64,000 bases of DNA, taken from NCBI RefSeq assembly GCF_033439725.1, contig NW_026944387.1, forward strand, positions 4,216,001 to 4,280,000. The letters are read 5' to 3'. Every line of letters starts with the position of its first letter. Within the stretch, counting starts at the first letter, position 1. This document shows positions 1 through 8,950 of the stretch, one piece after another. Below the pieces are notes generated by a model. It was not told the DNA's origin and did no database searches. It saw only the letters and a program-made list of their open reading frames with translations. This DNA comes from Neurospora tetraspora (Eukaryota; Ascomycota; Sordariomycetes; Sordariales; Sordariaceae). A program made the position numbers and the translations under genes.

Positions 1-592
1 CTGGAGAAGATGCGATTGGGGTCGAGAGACGAGATCTTATACGTGGCCAAAAGATAAGTCGAGGTGGTGGAGCAACCTGAGAGTTTCTGAACTCATCAAA
101 AGCGTTTGCAATACGTCGCGGGGGGTAAATATGATCGGATGATGGTATTTGGGGCAGATGTTGAGGCCTTTTGACTGGCCAGGAGGGGGTTGGAAGTTGA
201 CGAAAGGGAGTGAGGACGACGAGGAAGGCAAGATATACTGCTAAAAAGGGCCAATGACGAGAGTGCTATGGGGTGCCAGAAAGCAAACAAGGCCTCAAGG
301 TTCTGGTGAATGTGTAATCTCTTAATCGTTAATCCGATGTGAAAGAGATGAAAGATCATGACTCTTGTGAAGGCATGGAGGTTGGTGCGGCATGAAAGGA
401 AGGCACCGAGTTGACGTTGTCCATCCAAGGTTCATCCAAAGCACTTCAAAGTGAAGCCGACGAGACGGTGGATGTACCCAGAGGTATCGGAATCATTCGA
501 TCACCGTATTTGGTCCAGAGGAAACATGTTGTATAAACCGGCAGCGCGATGCGGATTTTCTTCAACTGAAACAGACCCTCATCCAACACAGT
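1..592. other. Downstream flank of COG5, no gene seen
   Basis: This stretch lies beyond the stop codon of the minus-strand COG5 gene. It holds only short open frames without recognisable motifs, and no repeat or RNA gene was seen. It probably contains the COG5 3' UTR and terminator and perhaps the edge of a gene outside the window. Confidence 0.4.
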
Positions 593-1993
593 CTACCTCC
601 CAATATTATTAACAACACTCCCCACCATAACAGCAACCTCCCTCTCCCACCGTCCTGCCCTCTCCCCATCCTTCACCTCATCAGCCCTCCCCCTATCCCC
701 AGCCGCCGCCCCCGCCACCGCACTAGGCAACACACACCCCTTCACCACACACTCCCTAATCGCCTCCCCAACATTCTGCCTATTCGTCCTCAGCGTCCTC
801 GCCGACACCCCTCCCTTATTCATAATCTCCTGCACCCTCGGCGCCAGACTGCTCGCCATCGTTCTCCAGAAGTAACTCGCCAGCGATCCGGTTTCCAAAT
901 ACGCCAGCAGAGGTTGAAGCATGTTTCCGCCTGTCTTGGTTGTGGCCTGTTGCCCCTGGACCAAGGGGTGAGAGGGGATCTTGGTTGCTTCTAGCACGGC
1001 CTCGAGGGCGACGACGTTTTGGCAGCGGGCTGTTACGTCTGCTAGTGTGCGTTCTAGTGAGGGCAGCGTGGCCAAGGCGCGGGAGAGAGACGCGGTGGAG
1101 GATTGTAGAGCGGTGCGGAGGTAGGATTCGAGGGATTGGAGCATCAAGGTTGGAGACCACTTTTCGTTCTTAGCGAGGGTGGTTGGCGACAAGAGGTAGA
1201 GCGTTGTCAGGCCCGAGACGGTTCGCGCCCGGGTTTCTTCGGATTGGGCAAAGGTCAAGGTGCCCGATGCGGACCCCATGGAAAACTCGCGGATGATGCG
1301 CTCGGCGGATTCGCGGACGGACCGTTCGGTGGGGAGGTAGATGTTGTCGCGGAGGGTGCGGATGACGGCGACGCGCTCGATGCCGTAACCTTCGGAGCCG
1401 GGGACGTTGGCGGTCGAGAAGAGCTCACGGAGGGAGAGCAATGTGTGGGCGCATCGGACCAGGGCGCGGTGGTCTTCCTTGCTGCGCAGGCTGGCGGAGG
1501 AGGTGGTGACGGTTGTCGAGGCAGACCCGGTCAATTCGGCGTGTTGGACTTGGAGCTGGCGACCAAGTTGGAGAGCACGACCGACTGCTCGGCCCAGCTT
1601 GAGGGTTTCCCAGAGACGAGAGGCCACAAGACGAACTTCTTCGGCTTCGGCATGTTTCTGGATGACCTCCTTTTCGAGCTGTTTGTAGCTGTCGTTTAGG
1701 GCCTTGATCTGGGTGTCGAGTTCGCCGATGATGCGCCCGCTGGCGTCGGTCTGTTCTTTGGTGTGTGTGAGGAGTGGGATCGCAGATCGGGTGGTTAGGA
1801 CGTCAATATGGGAGTCGATCTCCTGCATGTCGAAGAGGACGCGTGATAGGGGTGTTGAGAGGTCGAGGGGCGCATCGTTGGGGTTGTTGGTCGCGAGCAC
1901 GAGCGTGTTTGCGAAGGCGGCGGGGCTGAACCCTGGGTCGAGAAAGGTCTCGTAGTCGATGTAGGACGGTTCATCGTCGTTGGCGACACTCAT
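593..1993 (-). CDS. COG5: Conserved oligomeric Golgi (COG) complex subunit 5
   Basis: This is an intronless 466-codon frame. The first 150 residues match the Cog5 N-terminal pattern: a YIDYETFLDPGFSP opening, then LDLSTPLSRVLFDMQEIDSHI and a long helical, heptad-like stretch (about residues 55-150) rich in Leu, Gln and Glu. The remainder is helical with a conserved-looking SLASYFWRTMASSLAPRVQEIM segment near residue 375. Cog5 is a lobe B subunit (Cog5-8) of the octameric COG tether, which acts at the cis and medial Golgi in retrograde vesicle capture and is needed for glycosylation-enzyme recycling. The length suits fungal Cog5, which is much shorter than the animal protein. The start is the first ATG, at 1993, followed by MSVANDDEPSY. 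It is transcribed divergently from the DUF2434 gene. The family call is from recalled sequence pattern; the domain boundaries are estimates. Confidence 0.85.
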   Translation of the reverse strand: MSVANDDEPSYIDYETFLDPGFSPAAFANTLVLATNNPNDAPLDLSTPLSRVLFDMQEIDSHIDVLTTRSAIPLLTHTKEQTDASGRIIGELDTQIKALNDSYKQLEKEVIQKHAEAEEVRLVASRLWETLKLGRAVGRALQLGRQLQVQHAELTGSASTTVTTSSASLRSKEDHRALVRCAHTLLSLRELFSTANVPGSEGYGIERVAVIRTLRDNIYLPTERSVRESAERIIREFSMGSASGTLTFAQSEETRARTVSGLTTLYLLSPTTLAKNEKWSPTLMLQSLESYLRTALQSSTASLSRALATLPSLERTLADVTARCQNVVALEAVLEATKIPSHPLVQGQQATTKTGGNMLQPLLAYLETGSLASYFWRTMASSLAPRVQEIMNKGGVSARTLRTNRQNVGEAIRECVVKGCVLPSAVAGAAAGDRGRADEVKDGERAGRWEREVAVMVGSVVNNIGR

Positions 1994-2796
1994 TTTGGCG
2001 GCTGTCGTGTGTGTCGGTATGTGTGGTTGTGAAAATGCGCCGGGTCTGAAGACGGAGAGGGATCGGATGGGGTCCGGATGTTGACTTGAGCTCCGACCGA
2101 CAAAACAACCTTACGGAGGAGAGAGATCGGCCAGGTGTTGCCTGTTCCAATTGGATCCTTCCCCTGAAAGCTACAGTGGACCTAACGCCGAGGCTAGCGG
2201 CAGTGGAGGGGGCCCCGCTGTTTCGTTTCTAGCGCCATTGGCGTCCCCCGCATTCGGGGCTTCCACTTGGTGAGGTCATCGAGAACATTGTCTCCGAAGC
2301 CGTTAACAGACGTGCCCCTGTTTACGGCCCCAGCAGCCTTAATGTTGTTAGGTAAGCCCCGGCAGAGCCCCAGTTGTCCTGGCTTTGAGAAAAAGAAATG
2401 GACGAATCATCCACGGGCATGAAGGTCGAATCGTGATCGCGATCCGGAACCCGTCACCGGTTCTTGGTCAATTACTTGCTTTTCCCTCACTCGGCGACTT
2501 TTCTTCCTCTCTTTCTCCTTGTACCAAAATGACCTGAGAACTTGGATTCTCGAGGCCGACGACGACAACCCTCCCTCCGAGTTCATCTCCATTTCCGACC
2601 CTAGACAAGATCCAGATCTACATCACGCCCTACGAACGGGCATTGTACGAGTAATTTCGCCGTCACCACCTCCCCCAGCTCCCGCCGATCCACATCCGAC
2701 TCTTCCGCCTTACCAACCTTTAATCCCACCTTTCGATTTACACGACTCCTCTGCGACTCCATCTTCCCCAGACTTTCCTCTCATGCGACAGCGAAC
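1994..2796. promoter_or_regulatory. Divergent intergenic promoter region of COG5 and the DUF2434 gene
   Basis: About 800 bp separate the two divergent start codons, so both promoters must lie here. The right part (about 2470-2790) is strongly pyrimidine-rich on the plus strand, as is common in fungal 5' UTRs. An open frame at 2519-2800 overlaps the downstream ATG but opens only with TTG, so it is treated as UTR. No specific factor site could be assigned. Confidence 0.5.
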
Positions 2797-4521
2797 ATGA
2801 CCATCATCGGCGCCCGCGATATCCTTGCCTGGCCCGGCGGCGACAACTCGTCCGACACGGTCCTCTCCGGCCTCCACTTCAACCTCACAACCCTCGAGAA
2901 CTGGAACTACACTCTATACTCCAACGGCACCCTGTCCAACGGCACAAAGTGTTACCTTAGTTTCGAACCTTATGCGCCAGCCTTCATCTTCCCCAACGGT
3001 ACCTTTGTCAATGCCACACAGTGCTGGCATCCCGTCTACCCCATCGGCGCCCGTGCCGGCACCGGCCTAGGTTTCGCCGTCGCATTCGGTCTTGGTCTGG
3101 TCTTGACTCTGGTCGCCTTGAACAAACATGGAAAGCTTCACCTGCCCTCGGAGAAACGATTCCATCCTATCGGTCGCAGATGGCAATGGTACTGGGCCCT
3201 CTTTACTTGCGCCACCGCTTTGATCAGCCTGTTTACGAATATCGATGTCGACCGATACTATTTACCCGAGATTCCCATCGTGCTTACCAGCTTCTTTTGG
3301 TATTTGATGCAGATAGGTGCCATTGCTTGCACATGGGAGGCAGTAAGACACTGGGGCAGTTGGATGGAAAGACAGTTTATCGACCCGAACCCCTTCCGCC
3401 TCCGCCAGGAAGGCCGTCGATACTGGGTCGAGCTCTTAATCCCGCTCTTCGCATATTTGTTCATGTGGTTGGTACGTCATAGCAGCCATCTTGTCCTACC
3501 TTACCGTTTCACATCTAACTGTTATCCGCAGAACTTCTTCATCGTCGTCCCCCGATCCTGGGGCAAAATCGAACACCAGCGCTACCCCGAACAAATCATC
3601 ACCGACGCCGAGCCCACCGCTACCGACAACCGCTTCAAGTCCGCTCCCTTCTTCCTCTTCGCTACCTGGCTCATCACCGTCTTCTCCCTCTGGCACTCCA
3701 TCAGACACTACTGCCCGCGCAACCGAGGCATCATCAACCGCACCATCGGCCTCTTCAAGTTCACGCCGACTCGCTTCATGCTGATCATCCCGCTTGCCTT
3801 CATCGTGCCCTTATTCCAAGCCATGGCAGCTTGGAACTTTGCCTGGAGTCCGCTCAACGTCAAGGGAAAGCCCGAAGCCATCTACCCAGGCGGCTATGCG
3901 CCCGCGCTGCTTATTGTTATCATCCAGGGAATCTACGGATTGACATCACCAAACGAAGACCGCGAACTAATCCGCCAGCGCCGCGAGCGCGGCCAAATTC
4001 TCGACGCCGAACTCGGTATCCAGCGTAAACCAGCATGGTGGCGCCGCGTGAACGAAGCCGCAGCAGGCCCGAACGAAACCATGCGCGACAGAATCATGCG
4101 CAACGTGCGCGAGATCGGCGGCGGGGGACCTACCGCTCGGAACCTCTATGAATCCATCCACACCCGCGCTGCCGAATCTGGAGAACCGCGATCACCGAAC
4201 GCACCCAACAGCCCGGATGATGTCGAGATGGTTAGCATCCCCTCGCCTCAACATGTCGTGGGGGTAACGGGCCCGATTGCGCCAGGGGACTTTGCTACGG
4301 CGAGACAGACAGCGACGAGGTATGCGGGCATGACGCCTAGTGCGGCGAGTAGGCAGGCGGAGTTGATGATGGATGGACCACGGGGGACGGTACCGCCGCC
4401 GCCGCCGTATACGGATCGACCGGGGGTCGGGGAGACGGGGAGGAATCATAGTGTGGTGTCGTCGACGAGCCCGAGTATTACTTCACCGCCGGTGCAGGTT
4501 AGGAGTATGTTGGATGTTTAA
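2797..4521 (+). CDS. DUF2434 family multi-pass membrane protein
   Basis: The spliced product is 554 aa: exon 1 is 2797-3471, the intron 3472-3531 (gtacgt...ctaac...cag, phase 0), exon 2 3532-4521. The N-terminal 85 residues carry seven N-glycosylation sequons (N17, N29, N37, N43, N48, N67, N72) and two Cys, suggesting a lumenal or extracellular domain. Seven hydrophobic segments follow, near residues 89-110, 130-150, 159-180, 211-232, 275-295, 315-340 and 355-375. A hydrophilic tail of about 170 residues is rich in Pro, Ser and Arg and probably cytosolic. This matches the fungal family DUF2434 (PF10361) as I recall it; its function is unknown. The intron is a multiple of three with no stop, so retention would insert 20 residues in frame inside the fourth membrane segment. 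Splicing restores FMWL-NFFIVVPRSWG, which reads better as a family match. Confidence 0.8.
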   Translation: MTIIGARDILAWPGGDNSSDTVLSGLHFNLTTLENWNYTLYSNGTLSNGTKCYLSFEPYAPAFIFPNGTFVNATQCWHPVYPIGARAGTGLGFAVAFGLGLVLTLVALNKHGKLHLPSEKRFHPIGRRWQWYWALFTCATALISLFTNIDVDRYYLPEIPIVLTSFFWYLMQIGAIACTWEAVRHWGSWMERQFIDPNPFRLRQEGRRYWVELLIPLFAYLFMWLVRHSSHLVLPYRFTSNCYPQNFFIVVPRSWGKIEHQRYPEQIITDAEPTATDNRFKSAPFFLFATWLITVFSLWHSIRHYCPRNRGIINRTIGLFKFTPTRFMLIIPLAFIVPLFQAMAAWNFAWSPLNVKGKPEAIYPGGYAPALLIVIIQGIYGLTSPNEDRELIRQRRERGQILDAELGIQRKPAWWRRVNEAAAGPNETMRDRIMRNVREIGGGGPTARNLYESIHTRAAESGEPRSPNAPNSPDDVEMVSIPSPQHVVGVTGPIAPGDFATARQTATRYAGMTPSAASRQAELMMDGPRGTVPPPPPYTDRPGVGETGRNHSVVSSTSPSITSPPVQVRSMLDV

Positions 4522-6406
4522 TCAAGAGCAGTCACGTCTTGGATAAGGAAGGGTAGAGGTGTAAAAGAGAGTGGCGGAGGGGGATACCAGTTTGCATTCA
4601 TTGTCGATATTACACGATACATAAGACACGCGGCAGCGAAAGCCTGTTGGGAGAAAGGGTGTTGACGCGGCGCCAAACACACTGCCTCCGTCATGCCTGA
4701 AAACGGGCAGGATGACGATAGGTATTCAGCTTATCCAGGCACCAAGGATATCCCAAAGGGGATACATGAGAGAAAGACGTAAACGACCTTGAGACGCCAC
4801 AAGCGGAGGAAAGTCATAAAACTGGCGAGCTGGGAAGATCATCTCCGCTTCATTGTACTCGTTCTTATATATGATCATACATGTCTATAGTAGTAGTAGT
4901 AGTTATTGTCTTCGGACGACAGAAGCGACAAACCATTTCATGAAGTTGTCGAGCACACTCATCTGGGTATTTCCGTAGTCGTATATAGCCACTTCGAAGC
5001 CACTCAGTGCCGATGCCGACTAGGTACCTTCACCTCGTCGGACCGGGCCGAGAAGCTTTTGTGATCTTCTTCCCGAGTGCCAACTGTTCCCGAATCCTGA
5101 CTGCGTTGGTTTGGTACAGTTGACTTCTCAGTCAGTAAACCGGTGACCCCCAACTTTAACACCGCAGGCCGCAGGTCCGCAGTAGGGTAGTCATCTGTCT
5201 TATCAAGGTACCTACAGGAGTACATCTGGCCCTGGCTGGAGTTGTCAGGTGGCGTTTCAATACAACACCAAGCATTGAAACGTGAAACATGCAAGCCATT
5301 GCTTTTCTCATGCAGGTCAGAATTACAAAGATCCGGGTCAGCTTCCCGGCTTGGTGGTGTGCTGCAAGGAGCTTGGAGCTGCAGAGCTCGGTACAGGATT
5401 GAGAAAGGATTGGAAGTTTCATTTCCAGGCTTTCAGCTCGGGGATAACGAAGCCTCTGTCATACGTGACAAGTGTAAATCCAAGTATAGGTAAGGTACGT
5501 ATGTATGTGTCTGGCTTGGTTGTCATCCGCCCCTTGCTTTTCCACCGGTTGGCCAAGGTACCTTGTTTAGTCGCCTCGTTGCCTCTTTTATGCTCTGCTT
5601 GTAAGGATGGAAGTCAGGAACCAGTAGGACCTGACCGAGGCCCTTTCCAGCTTGCTTGCGGACTTTCTCTCCGGTCGGTCCGTCCAATGTCCACGAAGCT
5701 GAAATTGTTGGTATTTCAAGGAATTCAGTTGCCTCAACCCTTTCCTGTTTACAACTGTCCAGCAGCTTTCAAGACTCCCGCCGTAACATGTATACAAAAA
5801 GCCAGAGATGGATGCTACAGTTTTCAGGAACATGTCTGTCGCTGCCCTTACCATACCTCTCACACGCGACGCCAGCCCTGTAACCCATCCGATGTACTCC
5901 CGTCCCGTGTCAGAGTTTCAGGGTTTTCCCCTTTTCCCGTCCGTTCCGCACGCTTCGCATGCGCCACATAGTACAACTAAGCATAAGACAGGACTTCAAG
6001 CCTCAAAGCTTACTGTGACATTCCGATGAGGGTGTTGCTACTATGTAGAGGTACATATGTATTGTTTAGCAATTCGGAGCTGGGAGTTGTGGAAGATAAC
6101 GGTATACCGGACACAGTAGCGCCAATGCTAAGGTTCCGGACCGGACCGGGCCGGACCCGTGCCTGCTTGAATCCCGGCCTGTAGTAGGTACCCGGCTCCG
6201 GAGCCCCACTCTGGCGGCCTTTTTAGGCTCCACCGACCGTGGTCCGGCACAAACAAGATTTCTTGCAGAACGGTGCAAAAAAGATTGAGAGAGAACTTCC
6301 AAGGGGACAAACAAAGTAAGAGAGGAAAATAATCTGGGAGGAAGCTTCGCCAAAGACTAGGTAGGGCAAGAGAAATAAGAAGCAGAAAAAGAACGGTCAT
6401 TGTAAC
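4522..6406. other. Intergenic region without a supported gene
   Basis: No gene is supported in these 1.9 kb. The longest open frame (5282-5971, plus) opens with GTG, has no ATG until about residue 73 and no recognisable motif. The text includes a (GTA)n-like run near 4888-4905 and a CCGGACC-rich patch near 6130-6165. The 3' UTR of the DUF2434 gene must occupy the left end. Confidence 0.4.
6386..6390 (-). terminator. RNA polymerase III terminator of the tRNA-Glu gene
   Basis: A run of five T on the minus strand lies 16 nt past the 3' end of the tRNA-Glu gene. T-runs of this length at this distance are the usual Pol III stop, which supports the gene being, or having been, transcribed. Confidence 0.6.
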
Positions 6407-6522
6407 TCGGATACCGGGAGTCGAACGCCCGAACCCGGGGCTGTTGAGAAGAGAGCAAGCAGTCAGTCACTCCTGAAGGAAGTGAGAGTCAACGATGTTA
6501 CCGCTCGCCACACCATACCCGA
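6407..6522 (-). tRNA. tRNA-Glu (anticodon CTC) with anticodon-loop intron and a T-loop insertion
   Basis: Read on the minus strand, TCGGGTA (6522-6516) pairs with TATCCGA (6413-6407) to give a 7-bp acceptor stem with one G-T pair. The D stem GTGT/ACAT encloses a loop with GG. The anticodon stem GTTGA/TCAAC encloses CTCTCA plus C, giving T33, anticodon CTC and A37. A 34-nt intron sits after position 37, the canonical site. The T stem CCGGG/CCCGG is intact, but the loop reads TTCG-GGCGTTCG-ACT, an 8-nt insertion that repeats TTCG. This should disrupt the standard T-loop fold and alters the B box, although GTTCGACTCC survives. A T5 terminator follows. It is either a recently damaged gene or a working gene with an odd T arm. 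The gene identity is well supported; function is uncertain. Confidence 0.8.
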
Positions 6523-7378
6523 TTTTAGAAGAAGACGGAGATGGAATGGATTCCAAGTTGTTTGTTGGCGGTCGGCCCGGGACTGGTGCTTAACAAACGA
6601 CCCATCTTGCCTTTCCTCCGCGTCACCCATATTTCTGCATACCCTTTTTTTTTTTTTTTTTTTTTTTTGGGGTTTCCCTTCGTCTTTTACCGGAAGTCAA
6701 ATTCCCCATGGATCTTGAACGGACACAAGGTACAGACTCGCGTACAAAAATTGATCCTCCTTGCGTCCTCCCGTCGTTCGTCAAATCGGATATCGGCCCC
6801 TCCCTTTGTCCTCCCCCAATAATTGGTTACACCTTTTCTTGCCTTTGCACTTTGCACCCATTCGCGCAAATGCGCAGCGACCAGTGCATGTGAAGGCAAG
6901 AACCTCCAACCCCAAAAACAAACACCAAGACCAAGACCCAGACCAAGAACCCCTCACGATGTCACGATGCAACGTCGATAGCGAGCGACCAGTGATCTGT
7001 CCCGGAACCCCGAACGCCATCGCCGCCGCCGACCGAATGGGGATTGCGGCTCTTGTGATGAGTTTGGGTGCCCTGGGTGCCCTCGGTGCCTCTGTGAGAA
7101 ACGACGTTACGGGGGGTTTGTTTGTCTTGGGCTTGGCGAGCAATACTATACGGATCACATGGAGTTTTGGAAACTTGAAACTGTGCTTGAGATCTCACCT
7201 TGCTGTCGATCTTTTAACATCCCCGCTACAGTAGACTACTGTTTACATCCGCGCGTTAAACGGGTACATGCGTTTTTATATTCTGGATAATTGTCTCGCA
7301 GAATTACAAGTGCCCCTCCTTCTGCAGGGACAACCGGACAACTCGGCATGATGGGAAGCGTGACTGGGTTGCACCTAA
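6523..7378. other. Intergenic region with a 24-T homopolymer
   Basis: No gene is supported. A pure T run covers 6645-6668 and is followed by GGGG. Overlapping open frames at about 6700-7230 have no recognised motif. A CCAAGACCAAGACCCAGACC-like purine/C repeat lies near 6922-6950. Confidence 0.4.
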
Positions 7379-7839
7379 GGTTGTGTTCGTTCAAGGCTGT
7401 ACCACGGTAGAGGAGGCCTTGCATTACCGTACATAACCCGCAGCTGCACTCCCTATACAGTAATGCAACGGTAATGCAAGCCAAAGTTTCTTACTAAAGC
7501 TCCTTACTGCTCTGTGTTCGTTAGTATTGGGGCTGTAAGAACGGGAGCGTTGTAATTATAGGGGGTTTAGGGGTGGTGGTGCCCTGTAGAGGTCGGTTCT
7601 TGCAGCCTTATACATGGGGTCTGGGACTGTTGAAAATGTTAAAAATCCGGCCATTTCAGTAAGAAATCTGGGCCTCTGATTGGTCAGATGCATGCATTGC
7701 ATGGATTTGGGGTAATGTAGCGACTTACATATTTTTACTGAAATCCAGCCGAACACAAAAAGTGCAGCTGTAAGACTGCACCTTACAGCTACCAAAACTG
7801 GGTTTTCCTACCATACTACAGCCTTGAATGAACACAACC
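7379..7839. mobile_element. MITE-like element with terminal inverted repeats and TAA target duplication
   Basis: The ends are inverted copies: GGTTGTGTTCGTTCAAGGCT at the left, and the reverse complement of the right end gives GGTTGTGTTCATTCAAGGCT, with similarity continuing about 15 nt further. TAA flanks both ends (7376-7378 and 7840-7842), as expected for PIF/Harbinger-type insertion, although the surrounding CCTAAGG palindrome makes the exact terminus ambiguous. The interior also has inverted similarity (ATTTCAGTAAGAAAT near 7657 against the complement of ATTTTTACTGAAAT near 7731). No coding capacity, so it would be non-autonomous. The superfamily is an inference. Confidence 0.65.
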
Positions 7840-7862
7840 TAAGGTATAGATTCAACTCTCTC

Positions 7863-8190
7863 GAGTGGTCAGATAACACAACCCCATACCTAAAGCTTCC
7901 TAACCCTATGGTCCGTATATTTATATACAAAATTGGTCCAACCTCTAAAAGAAAAAGATTAATACAATTATTATAATATATATTCGTATAGAATTAATTC
8001 AATATATCAAATTAATAATAATAGTTCGAACAAAGTCTAATAATATATCTATAATATATTTAAAATATATTTTAAACCGTAGATAAGGAAATTAGGCTTT
8101 ATAGGCTTATCCGGGTCGTATATACAAAAGTCCCCCCATAGAGAAATAACCTAATTCGCTCGCCTAAAATTCCCCCGTAGAGAAATATAA
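7863..8190 (+). repeat. Left inverted terminal segment of the 18.3 kb block
   Basis: Contains GAGTGGTCAGATAAC, then AAAGCTTCCTAACCC (7892-7906), and two copies of the CCC-RTAGAGAAATA motif at 8131-8149 and 8170-8190 separated by a TCGCTCGC-type spacer. All occur in the same order, inverted, at the right end. The segment between 7911 and 8130 is AT-rich and longer than its partner, implying insertion or heavier RIP on this side. Confidence 0.6.
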
Positions 8191-8691
8191 AATCCGATAA
8201 TATATTTATAATATATCTGGAATATATTTTAAATCGTAAACGAAGAAGGAGTAAATTCCGTAGGTTTATCCGAATAGCAGCAGAATTCGCACTAAATAAC
8301 GTAATTCTGGCCTTTACCGCCTTATTTAGGACAGTAAGGGAAAAGACTTATAATAAATTAATAATTAATAAAAGATTTATTAAAAATATATTTAAAATAA
8401 AATTTATAAATACATTTAAATCTTTTATATATTATGTAAATAAATTTAGCGAGGGAAACAATATTATTACGCTTTTTATATATTTCTTTTATTAATTAGG
8501 TATTAATTTAAATATTAATTAAATTAGTTAAAGATATTTAAAAGATATATTAGGGATAAATTAATAATTTATTAAAGATAGATTTAAAATACTTACGTTA
8601 CCGTTCTTTTAAAAGGGGATTTTTATAAGACCGTCTTCCTCTATATCTGCCTCCTCCTCGTTCCCTTTCTCCTATACCTGCTACTATTCCT

Positions 8692-8950
8692 CCTCCTATA
8701 CTTCTTACTACTCTTCCTCCTATATCTCCTCTTATTCCTCCTCTTATTCCTCCTCCTACTCTTCTTCCTATCTTTCCTATTATTCTTCTTCCTATACTTC
8801 CTCTTACTCCTCCTCTTACTCCTCCTTTTATTCCTCCTCCTACTCCTCCTCCTACTCCTCCTCTTATTCCTCCTTCTATTCCTCCTCCTATATTTCTTAT
8901 TATTCCTCTTCCTATTCTTTTTACTATTCCTCCTCTTATACTTCCTATTA
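8692..8950. repeat. Pyrimidine-rich TCC/TTA repeat tract inside the AT-rich block
   Basis: A low-complexity tract of TCCTCCTAC, TCCTCTTATTC and similar units. Over 8692-8950 I see no CA and no TG dinucleotide, so neither strand offers the CpA target of RIP; this explains why it kept its C residues while its surroundings became A+T. The 107-codon minus-strand frame over it encodes only Arg, Lys, Asn, Tyr and Ser runs and is treated as an artefact of the repeat. Confidence 0.7.

Noticed and set aside
1136-1699. 187-codon plus-strand ORF opposite COG5
   Set aside because: Antisense shadow of COG5 coding sequence.
5282-5971. 229-codon plus-strand ORF
   Set aside because: It opens with GTG, the first ATG is about 73 codons in, and it has no recognisable motif or splice context; likely chance.
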